64,000 bases of DNA from Monarcha castaneiventris obscurior (GCA_026261815.1 JAMPIT010000059.1:13998001-14062000), one strand, 5' to 3'. Shown: positions 1-12,524, counted from the first letter of the stretch. Numbers and translations: made by a program. Notes: generated by a model from the sequence alone, not told the origin.

Positions 1-1204
1 AAACAAACATGAAATTTCATGATCATAAAGCACACCCATTGAATCCTAAAACCTGCAATTACTTTGCAGTTCCAAATACTCTTGATCTTCAGCATGGTTT
101 GCATCTACACAGGTGTTCAATTGTGGAGTTTTTACAGTAATTTCACAAATACAGCACATAAACACAAAATTGTGTCTGATTTTGTTTTAAAAGCAAGTAC
201 TACCTCAACACAGTATTCTCCTCTGGTGATTAAGGAAAACTAATCTCTCTCATTTTAAGCATCTGTATATCCACACCATACTTTCTACACTTTGGATCAT
301 ATATTAGTTCAGACATGATCTTTATGGACTCTAGCCATCAGCTGAGAGACTGAAATAGAAACGAGAAGGTGTCTGTGTACTCTCAGGTGTGTGTTGGGAA
401 ATAACCACATCTAATAACCTCTACTACTTTGCATAGATTCACCCCTAACCCTGATTCAGGAATGCCACCTTTTCCTGTCACTTCCACATTCCATAGATTT
501 AGTCCCATAATGTTTCAGAAAGTCTGTTTTCTGGCATAAAGTCAAATGGAAACTGGGAGAAGCCTGGGAGTAAGAGCTATAGAACTGCAATTTTCCTGTT
601 AAGTAATTAAAGTTGTTTGGTTGTTTGGGTTTCTTCCTGGTGTCTGTCCCCCCTTTTCTGCCAGCTGAATTGCTTAGCAAGCTGTGTCTTGCAGTTAAAA
701 ATCCTTGATGTAGGTGAAGGAGAACCTGCTACCTAGCATTTGAAATACACCCCCTTGCCAAATCTCATGTGATGAGCAACCTAATTTTAACAAAAGGCAA
801 GCTGTATTTGTCATACAATTATTGTAGTGATTGGTGATCTAATAGAGTGAGGGTATCATTCCATTTCTGAAATAGCTGTGAAGATTATCATGTGTTTTCT
901 CTACAAGTAAACATGCCTCAAGAAGAAATTTACAGCCTTTATATCTTCTAAAAATCTGCAGTAATTTAGCACACCTCTCTGAAGAGACGTTAGCTTCTTT
1001 TCCATTTTTAAGTGAATGCCTTTTAGGATGTTACTGTACAGCCCCAAATATTTTTGAATATTTTGTTTCTTAATTCGGGTAATATTTTTTTACATTAAAA
1101 TATTTGTTGTTAGCGATGTCAGTCACCTCTGTCCATCAAGAGTAGCTGTTGAAATAAGATACATCATGATTTGCCACAACTGTTTTCTTAATCCTTCCAT
1201 CCAG
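1..1204 (+). other. KDSR: KDSR intron (3' part)
   Basis: This is AT-rich non-coding sequence immediately upstream of the penultimate KDSR exon, ending in the acceptor dinucleotide AG at 1203-1204. I see no coding exon, repeat family or RNA gene in it. Its assignment as intron rests on the exon that follows and on the known multi-exon structure of KDSR. Confidence 0.8.
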
Positions 1205-1306
1205 CAAGGGAACTTCAACAGCTCAGTTGGATCAGATGGTTACATGCTGTCAATATTGACAAGTGGAATGTCACCAGTCACTTCTATTACTGAAGGTCTT
1301 CAGCAG
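1205..1306 (+). CDS. KDSR: KDSR penultimate coding exon (partial gene)
   Basis: This 102-bp exon encodes 34 residues in phase 0, starting [16 protein letters not shown] and ending EGLQQ. It is bounded by an AG acceptor at 1203-1204 and a GTAGG donor at 1307. The peptide matches, from my knowledge of the family, the C-terminal region of vertebrate 3-ketodihydrosphingosine reductase, a short-chain dehydrogenase/reductase. The enzyme uses NADPH to reduce 3-ketodihydrosphingosine to dihydrosphingosine, the second step of de novo sphingolipid synthesis, at the cytosolic face of the ER membrane. The catalytic and cofactor-binding residues are encoded by upstream exons outside the window. The reading frame joins exactly to the next exon at 1669. 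It should be exon 9 of 10 by comparison with human; that number is from memory. Confidence 0.95.
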
Positions 1307-1668
1307 GTAGGATTTGGGAAGGATCTGTTTTCATAATTTCTGATAGTTTAAAATGCTTTTAGAATGTAGAACATTGTGCAAAGATGGATTATTTTATCAT
1401 CAAATGGCTGTTAATGCTGTGGCACTTGGGTTTAGGCAACTGCAGTAGTATTTTCAAGCTGAAGCAGCAAATTGGTGAGTGAACTAAGAGTATTCCCTGC
1501 TACTCAGTCCTGAGCTGTTACATAGTTAGCTTGGTTTGGTAAGTTTGTTTTCTGAAGATTATATACATGCCTGCCTAGAACTTTTTTTTTTTTCAAATTT
1601 TATGATTCAATAATACACTGCAATCCAGGATCCTAAATGAATTGAAAGCTGTTTCTCTCTGTTTCCAG
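1307..1668 (+). other. KDSR: KDSR last intron
   Basis: A 362-bp intron with a GTAGGA donor and a pyrimidine-rich acceptor (TTTCTCTCTGTTTCCAG) ending at 1668. A T-run lies near 1580-1592. I see no embedded element. Confidence 0.93.
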
Positions 1669-1788
1669 GTTGTTTGCATGGGCATTTTTCGCATCATTGG
1701 CCTGTTTTACCTAGGAAGTTTTGACAGCATAGTTCGTCGCTGCATGATGCAAAGGGAAAAATCTGAAAGTGCAGATAAAACTGAGTAA
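1669..1788 (+). CDS. KDSR: KDSR terminal coding exon (C-terminus of 3-ketodihydrosphingosine reductase)
   Basis: Thirty-nine codons and a TAA stop (1786-1788). The peptide opens with a hydrophobic stretch ([18 protein letters not shown]) likely to be a C-terminal membrane helix. A very conserved motif, [15 protein letters not shown], follows, and the protein ends in ADKTE. The [12 protein letters not shown] stretch is diagnostic of vertebrate KDSR and differs little from human, from memory. The tail does not form a KKXX ER-retrieval signal. With the exon at 1205-1306 it supplies the last 73 residues of a protein of about 332 residues in human. The gene continues upstream of the window. It lies in tandem with BCL2 about 12 kb downstream, as in mammals. 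Confidence 0.97.
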   Translation, partial: VVCMGIFRIIGLFYLGSFDSIVRRCMMQREKSESADKTE

Positions 1789-2944
1789 TCTTTACTTTGA
1801 GTGGAAAGAAGAATGTCAAGCAGTCCTGGACAGCTTGCTGCTTAAGTGGGACTCAGTTTTGCTCCTGAAGGATTTAGACTGGAAGTACTTGCATGCGTGA
1901 CAGAGGAGTCCCCTCAAAAGCTATGAAAGAAAAAACAAAAGTACAAATCCAGAAAATGCCAAACTATGCAAAAGTGTGAATGAGGATTAGATACCTTTTT
2001 TTTTTTGGTGATTTGAGTTGGAAAGAATCTGGGGAGCTTGTAAGTGATCTGCAGAGTAGAATTTGAGAATGGACTATGTGCGGTAATTCTGGACAAATAC
2101 TTAAGTTTTCTCACTTTGGTGCTTATGGATGAAATAAGTACCATGACAGACTGGGCTGAAGTAGATTGAAGTCCCCTGAACAAGTTGGTACCTTTTGCTA
2201 ACGTTTTGGGACTGCTTTTGATTTAGAATGTTAACTCTTCCTTTGGCCAATCTACAGATCCTTCTGTCAATGACAGCTTTCCTTATTCTGTCCAACATAT
2301 GACTGTGGAAACCTGGAGATGGCAAATACGTTTGTATGATCCAAGCTTTCTCAGTGTGGGAGTAATTAAAAAGTATGGTTTAATATATGCATACTTTCTA
2401 AAGGGAGATGAAGAACCCGTTCCCACAGAGAAATGCTAGGAGATGTGATCGGGTCTGTAGCTCTTCTGGCCCTTGAAGTATGTTGTGAACAAAAAAAAAA
2501 ATCAAACCAGTATCAAGTGTGTCAGTTATGACTCAGCATTTTAAGCCATTGAAAAATGTACAATTTTTACAGATACTTAATCTGCCAGTTTTTGCTCTGG
2601 AAAGGAAAGTGGCTTAATGCTACTGTTATGCACATTAATTTCAAAGCTGCAAATGATGAGCCAAACCAATAGTTGATGACAGAATCAATTGTAATTAAAA
2701 TGCCAGGCTCTTCCAGTAGCAGGAATGTAGCTTTTTAGGGCAGAGGGGTCAGGAGGGGGGAGAGGTGTGTGTCAGAATGGCCTTCCACATTACATTTTAT
2801 CACTGCACGGAAAAGCTTTCACATGAGAAATTACATAAAATACTCTCCTTATATGACCTACTTCTAATTTGTTTCATTTACATTATATGAAACAAGGCTG
2901 CTCAATAACTGCTTCAGAATACACAGAACCCAGTGATTGTTTCT

Positions 2945-2950
2945 AATAAA
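2945..2950 (+). terminator. KDSR: Possible proximal KDSR polyadenylation signal
   Basis: A canonical AATAAA 1.16 kb downstream of the KDSR stop. Use would give a short 3'UTR isoform lacking the CR1 fragment at 3763-3898. This is by motif only. Confidence 0.35.
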
Positions 2951-3762
2951 TCTCATTTAACACTGAAAAAGCTTGATGCATAACAATGATGTTTTAAGGG
3001 TGCACTATGTATACAGTTTATTTAATGGACCACTATAGTAAGTGCCTTGTGAGCTGCTTTTTTTTTCAAAAGCTGCATATTTTGTATTTGTTAGCACTGC
3101 TGTGTTTTCAATGTCATATTTCTATTTTCATTCAGTACTCTGAATCTAAAATTACGTGTAAAACTGGGCACTTTCACTTCTTTGAAAGTAATGTTTAACA
3201 ACCAAAATAGGCAAAATTGATTGCTTTTGTTAAGAGAGTCTCTATATCTATTTAAGAAGAGGTATTCAGTTAAACTGAGATGAAAAATAATAGGTGGTTA
3301 ACTGGAAAACCTTAGAATGTAATTTATTGAGGCTATTTATTTTCCCTCTCTGAATTAGGTTGATCACTTTTCAAATTTTCTTCACATAGACTAAACTTGC
3401 TTTAATACCTGGTTATAAACATATTTTTTGGGGAGGATCTCATTGGCGCTCTCATTTTAAGTGGTGAAAATTCATTAGATTGCAAACGTTGAGGCACTGT
3501 TTAATTCTTCACAAAGCCTATGTTTTAGGTCCTGCCTCCTGATTTTGTTTAGATATGTGAAGTTGTGCATGCCTATAATATAACAGTAATTTTGAGAATA
3601 TAGTGTATTCCTGTGTTTCTAAACAGCTTGGCTTCAGTGCAAAGAAGTCCAGTGTGCATCTGTATTTCCTGTGCTGCTTAATGTGAATGACATAAAGGAG
3701 CATTTATCATACATCCATTGTCAACACTGCTGTGTTTCTTAAAGCAACATAACAATGCTATT

Positions 3763-3898
3763 CATAGAATCATGGAATGGTCTGGGTTGGAAGAGACCTT
3801 AAAGATCATCTCGTTCCAACCCCACTGCCATGGGCAGGGACACCTTCTACTAGACCAGGTTGCTGAAAGCTCCACCCGACCTGGCCTTGAACACTTCT
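3763..3898 (-). mobile_element. CR1 retrotransposon 3'-end fragment, inverted within the KDSR 3'UTR
   Basis: Read on the + strand it begins CATAGAATCATGGAATGG, followed by the GGTTGGAAGAGACCTT block and the GGCAGGGACACCTTC and AGACCAGGTTGCT blocks. These are hallmarks of the 3' end of avian CR1 in reverse orientation. Only about 135 bp of the element remains, so it is a 5'-truncated, dead insertion. It would be transcribed antisense to CR1 as part of the KDSR 3'UTR if the distal poly(A) site is used. Confidence 0.92.
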
Positions 3899-5150
3899 TC
3901 AGACCCTATGATCTATGTTTTTCTTGTTTTGATGCAAATCAAATACTCTTTTGACCACCTGCGAAAGATACCAAAATGGGTGAATTGGTTGTGTTGTAGT
4001 TTGAATGAAATGCTTATATAAATGACCAGCACAAGCTTGAAGGTCAGGACTTAAAACCAGTAAGCCTTTGGATACTTGAAGATCCAAAAATTCAACTTGG
4101 AATGTTAAAGGGTTTGCGTTTAAGAAACATAATCCAGAAGGTCAGAGCACACACAACACTGTGGCAGCTGGGCCTCTAAATCTTTCAGGTTGGACATTTT
4201 GGATCACCACTCACCTCCCAATAATGACTGATAGAATTCAGTGCAAGTGTCTGTGAAGGATAAGTAAGACTACCAGGTGAAAGTTATGGCCCTGTTCTAC
4301 AGATGCTTCAGTTTTGCAGACCTGATTTTGCATAGTGTAAGTGGTTGTGTTGACAGTGAAACTGCAGGTTGAACCCCTCGGCAATTGTGGAAATTGGAAC
4401 AAGGTGTTTTTTAAAGCAGGAAGAATAATCTCTTTAAATGTTCTAGTTTCTGGTGTTGCAAGTTAATGATGTTAATTTTAACTGATAAACTTCTCAACTG
4501 TTTTACTGTCAAGACAAGGCAAATTGTCAACCACAGCAACCTTTGGTGTAAATTTTGTTTTCTTACGCACATTCTCTACCAATGTACTCATTTTAAGGTT
4601 CAATATAAAGTGAAGGAGATGCCTTGTAATCTTGTGGAAAAATGTTTAGCAGTTGAAAAACTCTTGCCAGTTTAAATGTTACAAAACTTCTGCATCGAAA
4701 TGTTTTAGCAGTGTATTAGATCCGTGAAGATCTTCAAATAGGCTTTACTTTCTACTTATTGTCTAATTGTCAATAATTTAATCACTTGTGCCATATCAGT
4801 TGGTGTCTTGTCTCTTGTTTTCTTGGTCAGTCTTTAAGATTCAATTTAGGCTTTTATAGTCTTTTCCATTCCATGTAGTTTCTAATGACTGTTTGCTTTA
4901 TATACAGATTTATTATAATTTTACTTCTAGTTTACTTCACCAAGGTGTTCACGTGCAATTTAAATAGATTTAATATTTTAATAAGGAAAAAATATATAGG
5001 TGAATAAAGTTTATTTGCTGTGAAAAACTCTAGGCACTTTTAAATGGTAAAGAGATATAGCGTTATTTGTAAAAAGAAACTTTGTGCTTATTGCGTCATC
5101 ATTTTTTGTGCCAGAACTGTAAACTAGTTTTCATATTTTATATTTCTCAA

Positions 5151-5156
5151 AATAAA
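5151..5156 (+). terminator. KDSR: Probable distal KDSR polyadenylation signal
   Basis: Canonical AATAAA, with a second copy at 5003-5008, followed within about 20-40 bp by T/GT-rich sequence. It is the last good signal before the intergenic region loses its 3'UTR-like character. Another AATAAA occurs at 6956-6961 and cannot be excluded. Confidence 0.5.
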
Positions 5157-5172
5157 TGGAGAATCAACAAAG

Positions 5173-8100
5173 CCTGTAACTTGTAAGTTCTTTGAGAGGA
5201 TGAAGAGCAATGGATAAACTCATTTGCAGGGCTTGGTGTGGCAGGGTTTTTTCGTCTGGGTTTTTCTTTTTTAAACCTGAGATTAGCTCAGTGAGAGTCT
5301 CTTAATGTTTAGGACAGCAGAGGAGGCAACATATCCTTCCATTTTAGCTGCTTGGGGCAGAGGTAAAAAAGGATGGAAATAATTCGACTAAGTATTGTCG
5401 GCAGACCCAGTATCCTCAAACAATAATGAAAGTGAGATTAAATTGACAAAGCCTGCCTTTGCTGCTGAAGGTACTGCCAGTATGTAACTACTGCTTGTGC
5501 TCTCTGGAGGTGCTTGTGAATCCTGAGGAGCCAAGCGATGCTCATTCTTCCTAGTGGAAAACAATAGAAGTAATAGTGTGGGCAGATGTCTTTCTGTACC
5601 AGCACTGAGCACGCAGCTGTATAGAAAATCACTGTATTATGCTGAAGCTCTGTAATAGGAAGGGCTTGAGCATGTAGCTTGCCCCCAGAATAATAGTGAG
5701 GGAAAAACAGTGCCAAGATACTTATTCTCAAAGTAAATTCAAAATCGCAAATGCTCAGTCTTTTAAAAAGACATTTGTATTAAATTATCAGAGAGACAAA
5801 ACCAAAGATGGATTGAGGAGAGCATATTCTGTCTAAAATGTGTTGTACACATTACTCTTTTAATTCTCCAACATTCTAAGTTTTAAAATGGGAGAAGGCC
5901 ATGTTACAACTGGAGCTCCTGATTTTTCCACTTCAGTACAAGTAGCAGGCCCAACTAGATTCCTCCTCAATCTTTATCATAATTTATCCTTGTAAGTGAA
6001 ATAAGATTATCTTGTAGTTCCATTTAATTGGGCTTTTTCCTGCCCAGCCAGTACCAGGCACGCTGTAGAGTAGGTGTGTGTGTGATTGTCTGTCAGAGCT
6101 GGTAGTAAAAACCTCATGAAATCATTTCCTTTCCTCTGTCACTGGGGGAGACTTCAAATGAGGGGTCTGTCTTGCCATAACTCTCATCCTCTCTTTTACT
6201 ACTTTCAACCTGAGTTGCTCTAAATTGGTGGGAAAGGTTGACCATGTTAATCTTCCATGGGTGATGGTCTGTGGTGGGGGGAAATAATGCTTTTGGATGA
6301 AACTTACACTGAAGGAAGTGGAAAGTGCAAACGCTTTTTTTTTTTTTAAACCCAAAAGATGCATATCTAAATTTTGGAAGGGGGATGGGGCAGCATTTAA
6401 TTTGATGTGGGAAATGCATTTCATAGAATTGATTGGGAAGGTTTGCTGTTTGGGGAAACCTTGATGAGTATAATACTAAGTCTCCTCTGTGGTAGAATAC
6501 TGCCAATCCAGTCTGAAATTTTATTTTTTTTAAGTTGAAAACAAGTTTGTTTTCAGCTTGGAGGGGAATCCCCATGTTAATTTTAAACCTTTGCAGTTCT
6601 GACTCTGAAGCTGGTTCTGTAGTAGTGCTGCTAGAGCAATGTAAATAAACATAAGGGGCGAAAGCAAAACATACATGACTAACACAATCATGCTACCAAG
6701 CACCAAGAATCAACTGCTTTGACCAAAATAAGGTGTTAAATCTATAAAGATACCAACTGTAAATAATGTATATAAAATTAAGTCTAAAATGAATTTTTTA
6801 ATGACATAGGTTACTTGCAACTGAGGGGAACAGCCTTTTCAAAGCTAACAGGTGCTTCAAAGAAAGTTGTTAAAATGAAGTCTGTTGGTCTTTATCTCAA
6901 AGCATTTACTCAAAGTGCTTTCCCCCTTTTTACCTTAAGGAATTTTAACAGGTGTAATAAAACTTTATGAATCAGAGATGGATGCTCCTGTTTGTCTAGA
7001 AGACTGTTTCCATTTCCTGTTCCTCCATGCAGAAGCTGCCTGCTTTGCTTCTCCGCAGTTTCAGCTGGGAAGTTGGTGCCCAATCCTTTTCCACGCAGCG
7101 CAGAGACACGGCATGGGCGGCACTGCCTCCGTCACAGGCACAGGTTGGTGTCTTGCGAAAGGTGGCGAGACAGCTCAGCTCTTGTGAAGGCAAGACCCTA
7201 TTGCCACATAGGGAATTAGAGATGTCAAAGAAAGAGGTATCCAGGGCTGGATGCAGCTGGTTTGCCTCCTTCCAATCCAAACCATGGGGCCTATGGATCC
7301 TGACATAAGTGAAGATGGTTGAGGGATGAGTACAGTAAAAGGCATCTGGAAGCCAGGAGCTGTTTGCTATGTTGGACCCTAAGGATATTATCCAAGTATC
7401 TCATCCAGCTGCCTTTCCTGATGAGCGCAATTAAACCCCATGAAATAAACCATAATTGCAGGTTGGGCGTGCTTTAAGTGTTTTACAGTAGCAGTATCTG
7501 CTCTGTAAGCGCTTCCAGCCAAAAAGGATCCACTCCACACCTGTAGCATTTGCAACACCGGCAGGATGAAAGGCAATCTCCCATTTTAGGAATGCACTCT
7601 GAGGAAGTGAGGAAGTTTGTCCAGGTTAGCCTGCCACCATCCTAGTTAAGAATGAGGGAAATAGGCATCCAGGCTTCATGGGTACTACCTTTTCCCGTAC
7701 TTTTTACATGCAGAAAAGTGTCTTTTAAAGTGTTTTGTACGACAGGCGCTAGCTGCCACCTAGGCAGCAGTGTTGGGCCAGACGTTGAGCAAACCAGATG
7801 AGAGAGTCTGAGCAATAAACGGTGGTGGGCACCTGATAGCAGAGAATTATGTGCATCCATGCAAGTCTCTACAAGAATATTGCTTTCAAGGCATCTTGGC
7901 AAAGATACCATAGATCCGTGGGTATTGTGGTCTCATGGACAGAAACAAACGTGAAGGGTCATGTGGTTGGGTGGTTAGTTTTACTCAGGGCGAGTTAGAA
8001 AGCTCTTGCAGGAACAAAGGCATGCAGAGCAAATGAATGCTGGCATGGGAGGGATTAGCAGTGAATGCCTGGAACTGAGGGAAGCACAGCCATAGTGGGT

Positions 8101-10519
8101 GGCACAGACAAATGCCTCACGGGGCACAGCACCAAAAAACATTTACAGGGCCATTGGCTGTGTGAGGAGCAGCTTGCTAATTTGCATGTGTGCAAACTCC
8201 CCACCTGTGGGCACAGTCTTAGTGGACTCTTTCAGTAAAACTAGTATTTAAGCTGTGCTCCAACACCATATGGTAATGGACCTCTCTAGAGGTCATAGTT
8301 GTATTTACCTATATTGCTCCAAATGCTTCTTTCAGGTTACTCAAATTTAGTTTACTGTTGTTGGTTTTTTGGTTGTTGGTGATAGTGGTTTTGACTTTTT
8401 TCTAGAATAGAAAATCTGCAGATTTTCAAAAAAAAATGCAGCAATGTCCTTGCTCATTGTGAGTGCAAGCATACATCCTGCTTGTTCCGTGCCTGCTCAG
8501 GCAGGGCTTTAAACAATCATTTGCTTCTCTCCAACTTGCCTGTGCGTGAGCCAAGGAAATAAAAGGGTGGGCAGGTCACTTGGAACCAGGATTGCTGCTG
8601 AAAGCCTGTTGAAGTTGACACAAAGGTACAGGGAAAAGGTGTCCACTTTCAGGTTGTTGGGAAGTTTAGCGTTGCCAGGCATTACAAACTTTTCTGGATC
8701 ATTTGTTAATAATACATCTCCTGTACAGCGGGCATCTGGGAAGCCACTGAAGGAGGAGCAGGCTTTCTGGGATCCTGTCTGGTCAGTTGCCTGAGCATGG
8801 ATAAGAAAGCTGTCTCAAGAAAATAATCTGTCCCTCATGCCACCAGACCTGACTGATGCCTGTTGGTGATGCTTTCACCTCTCTAAGTGTCAAAAGAGCT
8901 TTCTGCAGGTGAGCTGCTGCTTGTATTCCTAACCAAGTTCCAATTCTTCATACAGCTAATTCTTCTTAGAAGTCTGATTAACTTCGGTGGGCTGACTCAC
9001 ATAAAGGTGAATGTGTGTGGAAGGACTTGTAGGATCAGATCATGAGTAGTGTCAGCATCTTATTCTGCTACCTAAAAGCCCCATAACGATTTCCTAGCTG
9101 ACTTTGTGCACTGATTGCCTGCTCCTTAATAAATCCTGGGCCTCTCTTGCCATTTCTTCCATCTGCCTCCAAAACCATATTGCCTTTGTTTAGGATGTCT
9201 TTTTAACTGTTGTTTTATCCTGCTGAGCTCAGACAAACAAGCAAGGTGAAAAGCAGTACTGTGATGCAAACCCGTGACTCTGTAATAGATGTTTATCACC
9301 CATTCAGGTAGCATGATAATTGCTTTTAAGATGCCGCTCCCTTCAATTAGAGCCATACAGGTCAGATGCAATGCTTTTGACGTTTAATGTTAAGAACAAG
9401 GCTTTAAATGCGCATAATTTTGTTTTGCTTTTTTACAGAGTCCCAATTTGTCATTCTTCAAGGCACAGTTTTTGTTTCCCATGACTCAATGCTAATGCCC
9501 TTGCTTAAAGCAAACACTTCCCAGGATTTTCCCTTGTGTTTTTCATATTTTTTGGTACAGTTTCAGCTGTGTTTGGTGTTAGCAAGCTTTCTGGTGAACC
9601 GTGACCACTATTTTCCTATTAAACTTTTTTAAAAAGCTGGGAGCTATCATTCCTATAGCAAAGTGCTGAACGTAGAGCTGGTGAGGAAAAAGATTCATTA
9701 CTAAATCTCTTTCAAACAGAGTATCTTAAAAAGTTTTGCTGTACCTGTTTCCATCAGCAATCAGTTGGGAATTATGAAACTCTTATTTTACTGATCATGT
9801 GTCCTCAGTACACTCTGTTCATTTACTTGGCCTCACTTGCATTTCTCCATGCAAAATACTTCTAAATGACATACGCAAAATCAGTGATATTGTCAATTCT
9901 TCCTTACAAAAGTCCATTGATTTTATATGCATCTTTTGCATCAGTCCCACACTGATTTACTCTCTGGGCTTTAAAACTGATCTTGCTAGAACATCATTGT
10001 GCAGCTTACCCAGACAGGGTTTCTATGTTACTCAACATCTCTGCCTGATGTATTTTCAGTGTCAGGACCAACTGCATTAGATTCAGTCACCAGCACAGTG
10101 ACAGACTGAATCAGCAGCCTGGTTGGTTATGCCTGTTCTCATTTCCTGTATCACTTGTCCCATTTAAACCATGGAAATGGTTACATGGAAACATCAGGTT
10201 ACTTTCAGTATTGAGAACCTTTTTCCTTTGTTCTCCTTAAGTGAAAATATAAAGGTGATGATGTTACTTGGTTGACAGATCCCTTGTCTGCATTTCTGCC
10301 ACCAGAAGCCATCCCTCAGCTCATTGCAAGCACCTTAATTTTGGGATTTTTTCATATGGATGGAGATGAGATGAGCTTGTGGTCCAGCATTAAACCATGC
10401 TCTGCGTTACACGCATGCCCTGGTGAGGTGCAGCCCTTAGTCCATGATTGCACAGAGCATCATCAATCTTACCTGAACTCATTTCACTCGCTGTCCTGCA
10501 ATCTCTGTCCCTCTTAACC
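5173..10519. other. KDSR-BCL2 intergenic region
   Basis: About 5.3 kb of mostly AT-rich sequence between the probable KDSR poly(A) site and the GC-rich island near 10.5 kb. Open frames here (for example 6114-6575 on the minus strand, 153 codons) have no recognisable domain and look like chance. I recognise no repeat family, RNA gene or exon. A moderately GC-rich patch lies at about 7020-7300. Distal BCL2 regulatory elements could be present, but none can be named from the sequence. Confidence 0.6.
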
Positions 10520-10989
10520 CCCGAGAACTCAACCAGCCACAGCCAGCCCCGTTTCACACGTCGGCGGGCGGGAGCGCACTCAAGACAGATGAGAGGGCAC
10601 CGCCTCCCTCCCTCCGTTTCCCGGGCGGGGATGAGGCGAGCGAGCTCTTGGCTCCCGCAGGGACCGAGACGGGTCCCGGCTGCGGCGGCCGAGCCCCGAG
10701 CCCGGGGCGAGCGGCGGCCGCTGGGTGGCAACAGCCGCCCGCCGGAGAGCAGGGAGAGGAGAGCAGGGAGAGGAAGAGGAGACAGGAAGAGAGGGAGAGA
10801 GGAGAGGATGCTGGCACTAGGTATGGTGCCGGGTGCCTCCCCGTGCCCCCTAAACAACAGACGCCAGAATGATTAAACCCTGAACGCTTCCTCAGGCACC
10901 TGGAAAGGCGCTGTTTCGTACATGTCAGAAAGCAATTCCTCGGTGCAGCCTCGAAACAAATCCCGGGATCACCGAGGGCACAGGTGAGC
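10520..10989 (+). promoter_or_regulatory. GC-rich island upstream of BCL2 with purine-rich tract and splice-donor motifs
   Basis: The stretch from about 10540 to 10735 is rich in CpG (clusters such as CGGCGGGCGGGAGCG and GGCGAGCGGCGGCCGC). A long purine tract (about 10743-10808) follows, in which a GGAGAGCAGG unit is tandemly duplicated. A consensus-like 5' splice donor, CAG|GTGAGC, ends the island at 10981-10989; a weaker one lies at 10819-10826. This layout, CpG-rich sequence followed by a donor, resembles a non-coding first exon with its promoter. It could be an alternative BCL2 first exon or a lncRNA start, but no transcript evidence is available. Open frames through the island are GC-driven and not credible proteins. 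Confidence 0.45.
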
Positions 10990-11639
10990 TCCGTTTAGGG
11001 GAATCCTTCCCTTCTGGTGGAGGGAAAGCTGCTCACCCCTCCCACACCAGTGCCATTTCCTCAGAGGAGCAGCCACCCTGTGAACTACGCGTGACAGGTC
11101 CGTGCCTGAAGGAACCATCTCTGAAAACAGAGGCTTGGAGGGCAGGGTGCATTCATTCCCAGTGCCCCCTGTCCAAGCGAACAGCTTTGTTTATGCATTT
11201 TATTCCTTTTAGGTTCGGGGTAGTTTGTAGATGAGATTATCATCCCAATCACTCTTATATCGACAAAAATTGGCAGAATTTATCAAACGTCTCTTTTCCC
11301 CTCCTGTATTGAGCAGAGAAAGATGCCGGGAATGTCCTGGCCCCGTTCGGCTTGGCATTTCCATGGCGCCCCATTTCATCTGGGGCAGTCCCAGCATCAC
11401 ACACCCCTGGCCCCCGATGTCGCTGCTCGGGGTGGCAGGGGGGCTGAGCCATCGCTATTTCCCAGCTCTGTGGGTTTAACCAGCTTGAAAGGTTAACTTT
11501 GCTTCTTCGGTCAACTCCAGACTGATTCATCTTCAAGCAACTCCAGCAGCCCCTCTTCAACGTAAAAAAAAATCTTCAGGCCGGGCGCAGGGACAAACCT
11601 GAGCCCGGTTTCTACTAAAAGTCCTAAAATCCAGCTCGC
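10990..11639. other. Spacer between the two GC-rich islands upstream of BCL2
   Basis: About 650 bp of mixed composition. I see no exon, repeat or RNA gene. It contributes to the BCL2 5' flank. Confidence 0.5.
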
Positions 11640-12351
11640 TGCCTGTCCCATCGCCTGAGCACCGGGCGGCGGGCGGCCTGCGGGGAGCAGGTGTGCGGGT
11701 CCTGCAGGGCCGGGGCCGGGAGAGGGGCACCGCACCGCCGGGATCGGCCCCGCACGGGCTCCGCGGCCGCGCAGGGGCTGCGGCCAGCGCACCCCCGACC
11801 CACGATGCGCGGAGCCCTGCACGGCTGCAGCGGCCCACTTTGCTTTTTATAAAGGTGCATTCGGACTTTTTTTTTTTTCCCCCTCTCCCCGTTTCATTTA
11901 TTTTTGAAACAGAAATGCATTTATTTACACGAATCCGCGGCGCGGGGTGGCGGAGCAGCCCCCGGCCCCGCTGTCGCCTCCTCCGCACGGGCAGCACCGG
12001 GGGCCGGCGGCCCCAGAGCCGCCCCAGAGCCGCCCCTCCGCGCCCGCAGCTCCGCCGCGCTCCGCGCCTCCTCCGCCGCCCCGCCGCCGGCCCCAGGCCC
12101 GCGCCGCGATGGAGGGCGGGCCCGGACCGCGGGGGGCTGCTCGCCTTCCCCCGCCGCCTCCTTTTTTTTCCCCCTTTTTTTTTTTTTAAGCACCCCCCCC
12201 CTCCCCATTTCCCCCTTTTCTTGAATGAAGCGTGAGGCGGAGCTCTAGGAAACCACCGCGCCCGGCTACGCCGCCGGAGCCTCCCCCTCGGGCGCCGCTC
12301 CTCCCCGCCTCTCCCCGCCCCCGCCGCTCCGCTCCGCTCCGTTCCGCTCCC

Positions 12352-12380
12352 CCCGCCGCCGCCGCCGCCGCCGCCGCCGG
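12352..12380 (+). repeat. GCC trinucleotide repeat in the BCL2 promoter/5' leader
   Basis: An uninterrupted CCG/GCC run of roughly nine units inside the CpG island, with shorter GCC runs at about 12415-12430 and 12440-12462. Such CpG-rich triplet runs are often length-polymorphic. If transcribed they would make a very stable 5' leader. Confidence 0.9.
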
Positions 12381-12524
12381 GAGAGCTCCCCGCCCGCGCC
12401 CGCCGCCGCTCGGAGCCGCCGCCGCCCGGAGCCGCCCGGAGCCGCCGCCGCCGCCGCCGCCGGCAGCAGCAGCGCGGAGCGCCCGGAGGAGCCGCCCGGA
12501 GCCGGCGGGGTGCGGGGGCTGCGC

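Larger units (their letters stand above)
1789..5172 (+). other. KDSR: KDSR 3'UTR (probable extent)
   Basis: The stretch after the KDSR stop is AT-rich and has no credible ORF. Polyadenylation signals AATAAA occur at 2945-2950, 5003-5008 and 5151-5156. The last is followed by GT/T-rich sequence (near 5175-5195) suitable as a downstream element, so the long transcript probably ends near 5170-5180. A 3'UTR of about 3.4 kb is in line with the long 3'UTR of human KDSR. An AU-rich stretch (UAUUUAUUU type) lies near 3335-3343. A CR1 fragment sits inside in inverted orientation (separate entry). The end point is inferred; no transcript was examined. Confidence 0.65.

Noticed and set aside
6114..6575. 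153-codon open frame on the minus strand in the intergenic region
   Set aside because: It contains a poly-Lys stretch from an A/T run and has no recognisable domain.
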